A stretch of 64,000 bases of DNA, taken from assembly GCA_951812925.1 (NCBI GenBank), contig OX638372.1, forward strand, positions 9,052,001 to 9,116,000, written 5' to 3'. The notes beneath the pieces are model-generated. The model was not told where the DNA came from and ran no database searches. It was given only the letters and a program-made list of their open reading frames with translations. How positions within the stretch are numbered: the first letter of the stretch is position 1; each line of letters begins with the position of its first letter. A program made the position numbers and the translations under genes. The DNA is from Calliopum simillimum (Eukaryota > Arthropoda > Insecta > Diptera > Lauxaniidae). Shown here one piece after another: positions 48,851 through 61,253 of the stretch.

Positions 48851-51800
48851 TTACTATATAAATATTAGCAAAAGAAGGTGACTTTACTTGACTATGAATA
48901 AAGTTTACTTTTGCTCGAATATCTTTCTGTTAGAATATATTTTTCTTCTAACTCATGAATAAAGTTATTCTTTATAGTTTATATTAACCGGTATGCACAT
49001 TATAGTGTTGGCATTTCCTAGAATGTTCTCAAAGTTGAGTATAACACATTTCTATAAATTATATGGCATAACAAAAAACAATGCGTCTATTAGTACATAA
49101 ATATTTTCACAATAAAATATACATAATATACATAACATACATACATACATATATGTTTACTTTAAAATGTAGGTTTTTGTCTCATATTGAAGGTCAACAT
49201 CTTTCGAATATACGAGCAAAAAAAAGCAAACTTGTGGCCAATTAATGACGTTTTAATGAGCAGTTCCTACGAAAAAGATGTAAACCATACCAACAAACAG
49301 GATTTATTTACATGAGCTTACAAGAATGGTTGGAAATATAGCAAACGAGCTCTAGTCCAGTACCTGTAGGCTTTTCATACATAATTCCAATATTTAATAA
49401 AATCAGAAAATGATGCCAACATATGATATGTCCATTTTTATGAATTTTTCAGGAGCCTTAACCTTAACATTAACTATAATTTGATGGAAAAAATCACATA
49501 AAATCTGTCATATCATTTTCTATCGTGTCTTTTATATCGGGAACCAGAAAGCTAAGAGATACTTATATGATGTTGCCAGCTTCTAGATCTCACTCAAAGG
49601 AACATAGATGAAGGAAAAACCCACTACGGAAAAAATGGACATATAATGTTTTGCCTTTGTACAAAAATATTTTCCAAATTTTTTGTTTTTGAATAATAAT
49701 ATTGGAGCTTAAGCTAACTTTAGGTCTCAAAGCCCAATTTGGTACAAACCAAATAATAATAATATAATTTTAACAAAGAATGTGTTATGTGCCTTTCATA
49801 TGACACTTATATTTGTAAAATCCATCAGGGGATTCAGAATTTATACCAGTTTTCATAAAAGCTATATCCCGTCCTTCTGATGGCTATATCTCCAAAAGTG
49901 ACACTTTTAGTTGATGCCATAACTATTTTCTTGAAGCCCTATTTTGCAAACAAATGAAGGGCTTGGTTATCAAGTAAAATCGTTACAAAAATGACTTTTC
50001 TATTTGACGTTATTTTTTTTTCCGTTATAGTACAGTCATTTGACTCTAAAAAGCCAGGTTACCTGGAAAGTTTTCCGGGAATTCCGAAAATTTTTATAGA
50101 CTTCGAATTTTAACATTGCCACATTGAACTTATCGCCAGACCAACGTAGTTCATTTCTCTTACCACAACAATGAAACTTACTTAAAATTCCATGGATTAT
50201 GAAAATTATTGGGCTTAAAAGTCCTTTAAATCACTAGTCTTTTAGTATAGGAAAATTAGCTAAGAACAGGTTTTCATATAAAATTTTGTTGAACAAACAC
50301 CGATTTTGATTCGACATGGCTCATTTTGTTTGTAATTGAATTTAAAACAAAACCAACGCATAAGTTTTTTGGAGTTTTTCTCCCAAACTTTATTAATGAA
50401 CCCCATGAACCCCAAAAAATCCGATAAATTCAATAAAACTGTTTTAGAGTGCTTAAAAATGGAAAATAATGCTATTCAGGATTTTTTAAAGGTCGCTTAA
50501 TCCAAATATGATGTTAAAAAATTGAAAATAACAAAATGGCGCTCGGAAACTGCGTATATCCCCATTTTAAGCACCCAAAAAGGGAAAAAATCGTTATAGT
50601 GGAGTGGCTGAGGGTTTTAACCTAGGATTTTGGCTAGAGTGAATGAATTTATATGGTCGAGGTGGGATTTTGTTTTTTGTACTATAAAAACAAGAATTTA
50701 CCAAGAATTTTTTTGTGCTTTTGATTTGTTTATTATCTAAGCAATAACTATAAAAAGTTAATACAGCACTTAATTAAAAACAATTGTAACATTTTACAAA
50801 ACATTTTTTCTAAACTAATTTGAGGTCGCCGACCACGACAAGCGCAATTATTTTTATTTCTCCTTGGGACCGTTCCCGAGTTATTCGAAAATTTCTATTT
50901 TCAAGGTTATTACTTCATATACATCAATATATTTGTATAACGCCAAGTCCGATCGATTTTATTTTTCCACGTTTTCGAAGAGTAACTAATGGCGCTTCTA
51001 ACCAGTATGCCATTGATTATGCTCGGAACAAAATTGACAGAGATATAACAGAAAAAAGTTCGAAGTTTCACAAATTTTTTACAATTTTTCATATCAACTT
51101 CATATGAAGCACTTTGTTTTTGGCATATGTATATTCTTTTTACAAATTTTTCTGCCGATATTATTCAATGGCACATTTAATTGCAAATTTTAAGCCTATG
51201 CTGAGCAAAATCGAATGAAATTTCGTGGAGATATTAAGGTTTTAGTCCAAATTCTATAAAAATCGATGCAGCGGCTTAGCCATGAGAGCATTTTTTCCAT
51301 TAAGGGGCGTGTCCCTGCCCACTTTTAAAACTAGGAAAGTTTTCTGCTCTGCTCTTCCTCATAACTTTTCCAACAAATCAAGTGAATTTGTTGTGATTAA
51401 GGGATAGACAGAAGGATTGAACCGATTTTGTTTTCATATTTGTATAATGATGTTAATAATGATAATGATTCCATTATTCTCCATGAACTGTAAGCCGCAA
51501 AAAGTGAAGTAAAGTCTCAGGTGCTTGTACTTTTGGAATTGGTAGCGTATTTTGTATATTAGCGAAGGAAGTTAAAAGTAAATAAGAAGAAATAACAAAA
51601 ACCAACACCCATATTCGTATACTTATTATGAATGTTTGGTAAGTATATTCATAATTGATACCTAAAGTCTGAACGTTCATTTTATTGCACTTTGAAGAGT
51701 GCGATACGATAAATGTTAAGCGCTTTCAGCCAAAATTATTATTATGCCAAAGGCATGCGCAACCGTCGCTGCATAAACTTGTTAAAACAACAACAAATAT

Positions 51801-52439
51801 ACTTTGCTGCGGTATTTCTTAAATACTTTTGGTAGGAACTACACACGTTTACCTCCGCCCAGTACAAAAACGAAAGGTAAAAATTTTTCTCCACGTTGAC
51901 ACAATATATATTCGGTAAATGAGTAAGAAACCGATACTACTCGTATCTCAATGAATTGATATTGACTACACAATAACTTAAGAAGAGGGGGAACAAACGC
52001 TCGGAGAGATAGTATGTATCTTAATACTATATCGGTATCAACTTATAGTTGTTGATATTTTAATGCGGCACATGGTTTTTTGTTTTTCTTGTTCACGATT
52101 TGCATTTAATTCATTTCATTTCAATTCGCTTCGATTTCTGCTTCAACGACCGACTACTGACTGGATTAGTAGCCTCATCGATATTACAACTACAACAACA
52201 ATTGAGGTGGTGTATTTCGCTTCAATCCAAACTTAAGTGCGCGATCGACGGCTTGAAAGTCTTCAAAAGTGAGAGTCAAACCAAGAGTCATCGTAGTTGT
52301 AGTGTAACCAGCGCACGGAGTACTTGTTGTGGATTTAAGCAGTTGAATTTTTGTTTTTTTTTTGGACACGTAGTGTTGTGGCGTGTTAATCGTATCTTAA
52401 GATCAAAAAGAGCTCAAGGATAATCTTTGGATAATAAAA
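48851..52439. other. Intergenic upstream of obstructor-A
   Basis: No gene recognised. Contains AT-rich sequence, CATA microsatellite near 49130, and stretches of old-repeat character (for example GGGGCGTGTCCCTGCCCAC near 51305). The last few hundred bases must include the obst-A promoter and leader. A frame at 52100-52423 lies there but shows no family and is most likely leader sequence. Confidence 0.4.
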
Positions 52440-55400
52440 ATGAAGCAGTTTATTGTGTGTGTCGTTTTAGCCGCCTTCGGTGTGGCAACAACATGTGAGT
52501 GTGTTATCTTATGAAGATTACATTTTGTGATAGGCAACAGCTTAGAAAAAAATCGAAATTAAGTCCAAAGATGTTGGTGGTCTTTGAAAAATAAATTTTT
52601 GTAAGAAATTTTATTGTGGTCAAGTTTGAATTTTCTTCAAAAATTTTAATTTTTTTAAAGATAATATAAAAAACCTACCAAAACATCCAATAAACTCAAC
52701 ACAAAAATTGTTAAGTTAATGACTAAGCAGGAAGTAGTTACTGCAAGTAACTTCCTTTAATTAAAAAAAAAACTGTTGTAATTGAAATTTAATGTCGGTA
52801 AAAACTCGGATATTGGTATCACAAAATAATATTTTTTTTTTTTTAAATCTCTAATGGATTCAATCAGCTTCACGAAAGACGGAGCTATTGTGAAATTGTA
52901 GTTGCACTTCAATGCAATTTCATAAAATATCCGTGTATTTCAATATATCTCAAGAGGAAAAATTTCAAGCGCTTCTTATAAACAAGCACTTTTAGAAGCA
53001 CTTACACAATGATTTTTTGTAAAGCTGCATTAAGCATTCAAATATCGAACTCTGTTAAGAGAGACATATTTCTTTCAATATTTGAGTAGTATTTTAAAAA
53101 AGATTCCCCTGCGGGTAAGGGGTCAGAATATGCCCGAGGTAAGCATGCCTGTCGTAAAAGGCGACTAAAAGCGGGTGACCAGCCAGGGTGTGGAAGGGTG
53201 TAGCGTTGAACAGCGTTGCGCCTCGAAAGAAAAACCCACAATGCCCGTAACTGGCACTGACAAGGCGAGTCGATGCCGCCTTAAAATAAGCATCTTGTCG
53301 AAATCCTGAAGCGTCTGATCCAGAGTGGGCGGCTCCCAGGTCAGCGTCTGTTCCAGATTGGGCGGCTGAAATTAAAAGTGAATTTGGCCACTATATTTTC
53401 AGCGCTTGCCGGATTCAGCTTTAAGCTTATAACTTACTGCGTGGGGCGTTGCCGAGAAGATTATACTAATGAAGCATGGATCGAAAAACGATGGGAAATA
53501 ACTCTCCAAGTGGTACCCACCAGAGTGTGGTTAATCCACCTGCCTCGGCAGCATGCACATCGGATTTGGAGGTGCAAGAAACATGCATAGTTAGGAATGA
53601 TTCTCCTATAACTGGAACCAATATGGTTTCTCAAAATTTTAGACCCAAAACCAACTGGAAAAGGTCGTTGGAAAAGGAAATCCAAGAATCGGGAAAATCG
53701 TGGCAAGAGATCAAAGTCATCGCAAGGGATCGTGACGAATGGAGAGATTTCATATTGGCCCTATGCTCCTCCTAGGAGTTAAAGGAGAATACATACCTAC
53801 ATACATACATTTTAAAAAAGAGAGGAAGAGAAAGAGAACAAAATATAAAAAACAAAATGTGTTTATTATAAAAATTTAACACATACGATACACAAGCATG
53901 GACCCGGGTTCGATCCCCAAGTGATTTTTTTTTTTATAATAATTTTTTTATTTTCCTTTTTTTTATTTCTCTTTTAAATTTTCCTTTTTCTAATTTATGG
54001 TTTGGTTTAATTGAATTGAAACTGAATAAACAAAGATTCTTTACAGCGCTTCTTTTTTCCTTGAGATGTGATGCTGCACAAGAAAAGCGACCTTATCTTC
54101 ACTGACAAAATTTCAAAGTACAGCGACAAATAAGAGATAGGGTAAATTTTATGGGTTTTCAGTTAAAGGTAGAATTCAGTGCTTATACATGTTCTGAACA
54201 TTTTACAACTGAATTGAAGTCGATTATCAAACTACAAATACTAATAAAAGCGACCTTACCTTCACCCTATCTTTGTAAAAATTGACAACTTTTGATCTTC
54301 GATATCTACAATTTTGGTTTTTCTTTTAACGATTTCCAAAAGCTCAATTTTTTGGAATATTTCGTTGATCGGGGTGTGATTTTGTTCAAAATAATATTTT
54401 CTTTAGAAAGTGAAAAAGAACCGGATTTTGATTTTGTGAAATAAGGTCCCTTTTCTTGAGCTGCGTCACATATTTCGTGTGAAAATTAGCAGAGGCAGGC
54501 ACGCCACCACTTCTTCGACTCTCTTGAAGACCCCGCCTTAATAGTCCAAAGTCCAAACCGAGTTTACAATGGGCCCAATTGCGGAATAAGTTATGATGGC
54601 AGTTGCCATCGACGCGTTAATCTAACCTACCTATGTATATATCGGACGTGTTCTATAAGATTTCGCACTCCAAGTGATCTTTTGTTGGCGAACATCTGAT
54701 TTCTTACGGATCATGTTACTAAGTTTTTTCAAAGGCTTAAAAATGTTTTCCTTTCCTGATATTGGGTCGAATTTTTGTAGATGGTGCAAATAGAGCTATT
54801 ATTCCAGTCGTCAGACAATCATCAGCAAATTTTTCTTCAAATTTTATCGGTAGTTTTATGCATAATGAAAATATTCCCTGCCTTGAAGAATCCATTCAGT
54901 CAAGCTTTCTTTATAGTCCATGATAGTCCCCAGTTTTCGGCGGTGTCTTTGATCTCCCAACCTAATATTTCTTCATAGCAACATAAGTATCTGGATGTGC
55001 AACCAAAATCAGTTTGTTTAAGACTTAAACTGTCTTAGTAGGTAAATAAATATATGCTAATCGAATTTCGCAATAATTTAAACTTGAAATTTTAATTAAC
55101 ACTTTCGCTTCTGCATAAATTAATTAATTTAAAACAAATTATTGACATTGGCCTTAAAAAAGTTGTGTTAAGAAATTGTTAATGATAAAAACAACTAATA
55201 ATTTTATGTGGGAATTAATTTATTTTTACGTTAAATATTCAAAATTACAAAAAAAAAAAAATTCGTGAGTGAAGTTGTAACATTGGCTTGGAAATAGCAG
55301 TGGAGGCTATATGCGTTAGAAGGAACGCAAATTTTGCGAATGGATTACTTACATAACATACATACCTGCATGGTTGTTCACACGAGACTTTCAGTCTATG

Positions 55401-58400
55401 AACTGAATTTTTCTATGGACGTTTCCAAAGTATTGATTCATTGATAATTCTACGACTATCTATAGAACAAATAAAATACTTCTGGTGTACTTTATCTGCT
55501 CAAGGAGCAAAGAGATTCTCTTTTGGTGCAAGGTGAGAAGATTTGTTTTTATCATTAAAATTGTGGTCGGTGCTATTTCAAGTGATACTGTGGTTGATCA
55601 ATTTTACTTAAAAGTAACGAGATAATATAATGCAAAGGATATTTATTTGATATATAAATACATGATCTTTTAGAACAAAAGTATGTCTAAGAAGAATTTT
55701 CGTCAGTACCTTAGACTGTATTGATGATAATATTATGATATTTTCATAATGCCTTCAAAAGGCTCGTTTGCTCCAAAAGGCGTGTTTGCTCAACTGAACA
55801 AAATATGATCTTCACCCGTTATATCCACTAAAACAAGAGTGCGCATTTTTGATTCGAATGTGAAATTGGTTTTGTTATATGGGTGCGAAACATGGCTTGT
55901 TACTGAACAACTAACGAACAAGCTGGAAGTATTCGTCAACAAATGCTTAAGACGTATACTAAAGATTTGGTGGCCTCGCACTATATCAAATGCCGAGCTA
56001 CATCAAAAATGCAATCAGAGGGCTATAGCAAACGAGGTCAAGCTGCGCAAATGGGGATGGATTGGTCACACTCTCCGGAAACCACACAGCGAAGTTTGTC
56101 GCCAGGCTCTTGAGTGGAATCCACAAGGCAGTAGAGCACGTGGTAGACCCAAAACCAACTGGAAAAGGTCGCTGGAAAAGGAAATGCAAGAATCGGGAAA
56201 GTCGTGGCAAGAGATCAAAGTCATCGCAAGGGATCGCGACGAATGGAGATGTTTCATATTGGCCCTATGCTCCTCCTAGGAGTTAAAGGAGAATACATAC
56301 ATGATGCCTTAGTTCTGTCATAGCTATATCCATTTTGAAAACTGAATCTAAAAATTAAAAAAAAAAATGTTTTGGGTACAAATTTATATTATTCAGTGTT
56401 TTATATGGATATTGAGCCGTTAATTTCAAATCTGAAATTTATTTGACAGTAAAAGTTCTGCAATTTTGAAGATATTGTTCATTTAAGATGGAAAATTAAG
56501 ATTTTATTTTGTTAAAATGAACCATATCCCCAAAAATGTCGCGTGTGGCGACATTTAATAAGTCGGATTTATCGCGGTACATTGTGGAGCCCAAAGTTTT
56601 TATCTGAAACATAAAACAAAATTTTTTTTATTATTCAGCAGGGTTCCCCTGAGTGCATGAATGTCTGCAACTCCAAAAAATTCGATTCTACAATATTGAA
56701 ATCACGTCGTGAAAAAAAAGTGCTATTTTTTCGTCATTTTTTGTCGCTAAATGGGGCTAAAAAGTGTATAAAATAAATTTTTTTCCACAATTTCAGACAT
56801 TCATGCACTCGTTCAGTTTATAATCTGCAAAACACTTTAGAAATCAAACATCGGTTGAGTAGTTTTTTCGCAATCGTGTACCGCGATTTTAAAACCATAG
56901 TTTTGAGAAAAAACGATTTAAAGTTTGAGTTTCACATACAAAGCGCTCCCGAGCGCGCTGGTTAAATCAATCATATTTTCCATAATATTTAGAGTTGAGT
57001 CATGAAATTTTGGCAATATACTCCCAAGACGTTATTCTATCAACCTATGAAAAAAAAAATCGATTTTTTGAAAATTTTACATGAGAAGCCCCCCTTAAGT
57101 GGCCAGTTTAAAATTTAAAGTAAAAAATCTTTTTCACTTCCAGTAGCATTTTTCAGTTTTCATAATATGAAAGAATATCTACATGGTGATTATTTACACC
57201 ATAATGAAACTTTTTTAGGCGCGTGGAACGAAATTCCGAGTAACTTTAATATATTCTATACAAATCTGAATAAGTATAATGTACACTAATGAAACTGAAT
57301 TTTCGTATAAATTATATGTATGAACCAGAGTACTGTATTAAGTATTTCTGCAGTACTATTTGGTAATCGATAAAAGGGTTGCTCTACATTTATATTGATG
57401 CCATATTAATGTACAAACTCGACTATAAATATTTGCATAAAATACATACATAAGTATATACCACATATTGCAGATTTTCAAGTATTGCATAAATTGATTT
57501 CTTAAATTCACACTTCAGCCAATGTACAAAAGAAGGTACAATACACGAATTAACCAGATAAACCGGCGTTTGCAACATCAAGCAACCGATACGAAACCGG
57601 TATTTTGACTTTAAAGATGGTTGATGTTAATGAGATTTCATTAGCGCCTATAAAGCGTACGATACATGCGATATATTGTGCCGTCTGGTTGCATAACATC
57701 TTTAAAGTTCAAAAGGAATTGCAATGACATGTGGCTTATAAATATATACATAAATAAACATATCTTCAAGTTTTATACGATTATAAATATGTATGTACGA
57801 GTATTAAATAATAATTTATTTTTTTTTTATTTTTTAGTTGCCGCTGCTGATGACTTTAAGTGCCCCAAACCAAATGGCCAATTCGAGGACGATATTCAAT
57901 GCGATAAATACTATGAATGTAATGATGGTGTTGCGAAAGCAAAATTATGCCCAGATGGTCTTGTTTTCGATCCATTGATTAGATTGATCAACAAATGTGA
58001 TCAACCCTTTAATGTCGATTGTGGTGATCGTACAGAATTACGTAAGTTGAATTTGTTAGAATTTTTGTAATTTATTTATTTTTACATATGCATTTTTTCT
58101 TTAAAATATATAGAGGAACCAAAATCTACAAAACTCTGTCCACGCAGGAATGGTTTCTTTGCTCATCCAGATCCGTCTGTTTGTGATATTTTCTATAATT
58201 GCGTTGAATCTGATCCAATTGAAAATAAATGTACTGTCGGCTTACATTTCGATGAAGAAACCGGCACCTGTGTGTGGCCCGATACAGCCAAACGTCAGGG
58301 TTGTGCTGATAAAGAAAGTAAGTTTTTGTTTTTACTTCGATTCCGTTCGCCTTGTTATTATTAAAAGATTTTACGATCGCGTTAAAACTTTGGTGCTTAG

Positions 58401-61084
58401 TACTTTAATTGATTTGACCTGCAGGTCCTATTACAAAAACAATAGAATTCATAAAATATGCAGATGCATTAAAGAAAAATAAATGATGAGCAATCCAAGA
58501 GCATAGCAGTCTCGATATTGGTCTTGATCTCGAAAAAATTTCTAAAGAATGTTGAATTTTCAAAATTTCCAAATCTTTTTTCAGAGCAGTTGGGTTTTTA
58601 ATATGCCAAATTTTGAATTGAGAGATGATTTTATGATTGAAAGGGGCGTGACACACCTTTTAACTTTAAACTAGAAGCGTCCAAAGGTTCAAATTTGACC
58701 ACAAATGTTTTAAATAATTTTGGTACTTTTTGGACAGTTTTAGTATTTTTTTTGCTATTTGGTACAAAAAAGAAAAGTTAATTTATCATCCCTGTTACAA
58801 TAGCAAATGTGAAACAAAAAGGAAACAAAAAACATGAGGTCAATGTCATGACAGTCAGCTTTTTGTCTTTCTCTTTGTGCTGTATTTTACCTAGCTTGAT
58901 GGCAAAATATTTAAATAATTTTAACTTTGTGCTTATTTACACACAAATACCTTTCCAATGGTGTATAATTTAAAGTCGTGCTAAATTTCTAACACAGTAA
59001 AAAAGGTAAGACAAATTTTTGTCCTGCGTATTAATATATAGATAACTTAAAAGCAATTTTGATCTTGATGATCATTGTGACTAAGACATAGCTGTCTTGG
59101 TGTTGGTCTTAAAATTATATCAGCGTCTTGGTCACGAGAAATTACCAAGACCAAGATTAATTTTGCTCATCACTAAGAAAAACACTCAGAAACTCGGTTC
59201 CTGTGAGGCAATAACATATATGACACATAAACGAAAGTTTTCTTAGAATGTGAAGAATTTGATTAGATTTTAAATACTGTAAGGTCTAAAGAGTCATTCA
59301 AGTATAACGTTAGCAAATTCTCAGTGATTTTAGAGTCCCTCTCATGCCACCAAAAGATTCTCTTTGATGAAAATAAACATCATATAAAATTTGGTCCATT
59401 TCAGAGAATATTTGATGCGTCCCAAACTATTTTAAATACCGAAAAGTGGTCCTAAAGATTGTGCATTTAGTAGAAAAGAGCCAAACAATTTTGTGCGTCC
59501 TCTACATAACCTCAGAAATCGTGTTTTTGAATTTTTAAGTTAGAATATCTCAAAACCATACATGATAGACCAATTTCGAGACTGGATTCGGATTCAACAA
59601 CAACATATGGGCAATTCTCAGGAACCTTTTACTTACGATCTGTACGATTTCGATATGTACATAGTAGCACGTCGAGCTCAAAATTGGCGCGTATTCCATA
59701 TATTTCTACAAAAAAATTTAATCCACATATTTGTTAATGTTTGAACAATATGTGCGCGGGCCAATATTCACAAAAAATCATTATTATTTGAATTAGTACC
59801 ATGCACCTTACGCGTTTGACATCAAAACTTGACGACAACTATAGGTTAAAAGTTTCTGAGGAATGCCCTTACACAATATATATCGAAAATGGCTATTTGT
59901 GCTTTGAATTGTGTTTCTTTTTTTTTTTCAAAAATACCCATTTTCGACCTATTTTGAGGGCGGGGCATCGATTTTAAAAATTATTGAATTTTGTTGCTAA
60001 CACCATTAGGTATTGTAAAAAAAGATAAAATCGTAGTTTCCGTGATCTATCAATTATACATCGTTCTGGAGAACCGTGGGGCGCTTATGTTGCCATAGGT
60101 CAAATTTGAGTTTTTGATAAAATTTTGAAGAGAACTCAGAAAAAATCGCCCAAAAATGTCTGCTATGCGCTTTGAATTTTATCGTTCAAAAATGATAGCT
60201 TTGAGATAATTGAGGTTAAAGTTTGGCAATAGTTTGGAAGAGGTAGAGGTTTGGAAAATTAGATTTTTATGCTATCTATTTAGCTAAAAATAGCTAAAAT
60301 TCAAAATTATTCCTCTTGTTAGTTGACTTTAAGATATGAACGCTACGTTCGATGTCAAAAATCCAAAACATAATATTTTGACCTAAACATATGTTTTGTC
60401 CAGTACTGAAAATTTTACTCTGGCAAGATAAGCTCCCTTTTGTCACCACGCGTCACATATTTGAGATGAACCAAATGCCTTATGAAATGGACCAAATCTC
60501 ACATGGTGTTAATATACATCGAAGATAATATTTTGGTGCCGCGGAAGCAAAATTCTGAGCAGCTTTATTTTGTTTCATACAACTTTAAAAAAGTCTATTC
60601 TATAGGTACAACTTTTTAAAAGTAATCTTATAGTGAATAGTTACCAAACAAATGATGTGCTTTGGCTAATGCTTAATTTTTGTGAGTTGATAGATTTAGT
60701 TCATTTCACGTCACATATTTAAGTATTATAGGTCTATTATAAAATATACAAAAAATTAAGGTATAGCAAAAAGTAATAACATTAGAAGCAAAATAATACA
60801 TATATGAACTTTTTCTTCCCCACTCAGAAAAATCCGCTAGCGGCTATACCTGCCCCAAGGATCAACCAAAGACCAATGCAAATGGTCAAGTTGTTGCACA
60901 TCCCAGATATGCTGATCCAAACGATTGTCAAAAATTCTATGTCTGTTTGAATGGCGATGATCCACGGGACTTGGGCTGTCAGCTTGGTGAAGTCTACAAT
61001 GAAGAATCCGAGAAGTGCGATGCACCTGAAAATGTAGCCGGCTGTGAAGATTGGTACAAAGATGCCGATGATAAGAAAGATTAA
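52440..61084 (+). CDS. obst-A: Obstructor-A type chitin-binding protein
   Basis: Four coding exons: 52440-52494, 57838-58041, 58114-58317 and 60828-61084. All introns are phase 1, giving 239 residues. Obstructor proteins are secreted into the apical matrix, where they organise chitin and protect newly formed cuticle. A signal peptide (MKQFIVCVVLAAFGVATTFA) is encoded mainly by exon 1. Three CBM14 (peritrophin-A) domains follow, each with six cysteines and encoded roughly one per exon: CPKPNGQFEDDIQCDKYYEC, then CPRRNGFFAHPDPSVC with CTVGLHFDEETGTC, then CPKDQPKTN...CQKFYVCLNG with CQLGEVYN. The tail DWYKDADDKKD is charged. Order and spacing match obstructor-A rather than the other obstructors, as far as I recall. 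A poly(A) signal AATAAA lies at 61248. The 5.3 kb first intron holds RTE debris. Confidence 0.93.
53101..53811 (+). mobile_element. Internally deleted RTE-type retroelement
   Basis: Starts with the RTE/BovB-like head GGTAAGCATGCCTGTCGTAA followed by GGCGACTAAAA. It then skips most of the coding region and ends with RPKTNWKRSLEKEIQESGKS and WQEIKVIARDRDEWRDFILA, the RTE C-terminus, a TAG stop and a TACA-type tail. 53476-53775 is one open frame of 99 codons joining the head peptide MDRKTMGNNSPSG... to that C-terminus. Located in obst-A intron 1, same strand. Confidence 0.8.
53812..55814. other. obst-A intron 1 between the RTE copies
   Basis: Contains the inverted-repeat element 54066-54471 and AT-rich sequence. 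No host coding exon is recognised; the frame at 54781-54978 shows no known family. Confidence 0.45.
54066..54471. mobile_element. Inverted-repeat element in obst-A intron 1
   Basis: The left arm ATGTGATGCTGCACAAGAAA and the complement of the right arm, ATGTGACGCAGCTCAAGAAA, continue through AGSGACCTTAT to TTCAC, about 36 nt. 406 bp, no coding capacity. A phrase like the right arm (complement ATGTGACGCGTGGTGACAAA) also occurs near 60470. Confidence 0.8.
55815..56302 (+). mobile_element. 5'-truncated RTE-type retrotransposon
   Basis: 55839-56279 encodes 146 uninterrupted residues of an RTE-clade C-terminus: VLLYGCETWLVTEQ, CLRRILKIWWPRTISNAELH, KLRKWGWIGHTLRKP, RGRPKTNWKRSLEKEMQESG and DRDEWRCFILALCSS. 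It is followed by GGAGTTAAAGGAGAATACATACAT, the same tail as the copy at 53101-53811. The intact frame suggests a recent insertion. It lies in obst-A intron 1. Confidence 0.88.
56303..57837. other. obst-A intron 1, 3' part
   Basis: AT-rich sequence with poly-A runs. TCGCGGTACA near 56573 and its complement near 56880 may be the remains of inverted repeats. No exon or RNA gene recognised. Confidence 0.4.
58481..59175. mobile_element. hAT-type MITE, second copy, split by repeat B
   Basis: The right end GACCAAGATTAATTTTGCTC then ATCACTA (59175) matches the termini of 46797-47181. The left end TGATGAGCAATCC lies at 58484. Flanks AGAAAAAT (58473-58480) and AGAAAAAC (59176-59183) match at 7 of 8. 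The middle, 58705-59042, is repeat B, absent from the 385-bp copy. The insertion is in obst-A intron 3. Confidence 0.75.
58705..59042. repeat. Dispersed repeat B, copy 2
   Basis: Matches 21030-21355 in the same orientation and phrase order, ending in GCGTATTAATATATA. It sits inside the hAT-type MITE. About 340 bp, non-coding. Confidence 0.85.
59300..60827. repeat. Dispersed repeat C region in obst-A intron 3
   Basis: 59480-59940 shares phrases in order with 62540-62710: AATCGTGTTTTT, CCATACATGATAGACCAATT versus CCATACGTGATAGACCGATT, and TCGAAAATGGCTATTT versus TCGAAAATGACTATTT, then GAATTGT and a long T run. It is a divergent repeat family of unknown type. The rest up to exon 4 is AT-rich and non-coding. 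Confidence 0.6.
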
Positions 61085-61253
61085 AAATGTTTTAAGTTCA
61101 GGAACATTTTCACACTTGCATTTGCTGTGAATTTTAGTTTTTTATTTTATTTTTTATTTCTTTATTTTTGTATTTTTTTAATTTTTGCATAACTTTTATA
61201 ATTAGTCGTTTAGTGTACCCAAATATTCCTATAGGAAGTAATGGGAAAATAAA

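Noticed and set aside
52100..52423. 107-codon frame just above the obst-A start
   Set aside because: No domain and low-complexity composition; it is most likely the obst-A leader.
53907..53916. tRNA B-box-like GGTTCGATCC, possible tRNA gene or SINE
   Set aside because: The neighbouring bases do not form a proper T-arm, and no A-box or acceptor stem was found. A SINE remnant is possible but unsupported.
58405..58656. Minus-strand frame in obst-A intron 3
   Set aside because: It overlaps the end of the hAT-type MITE and has no domain.
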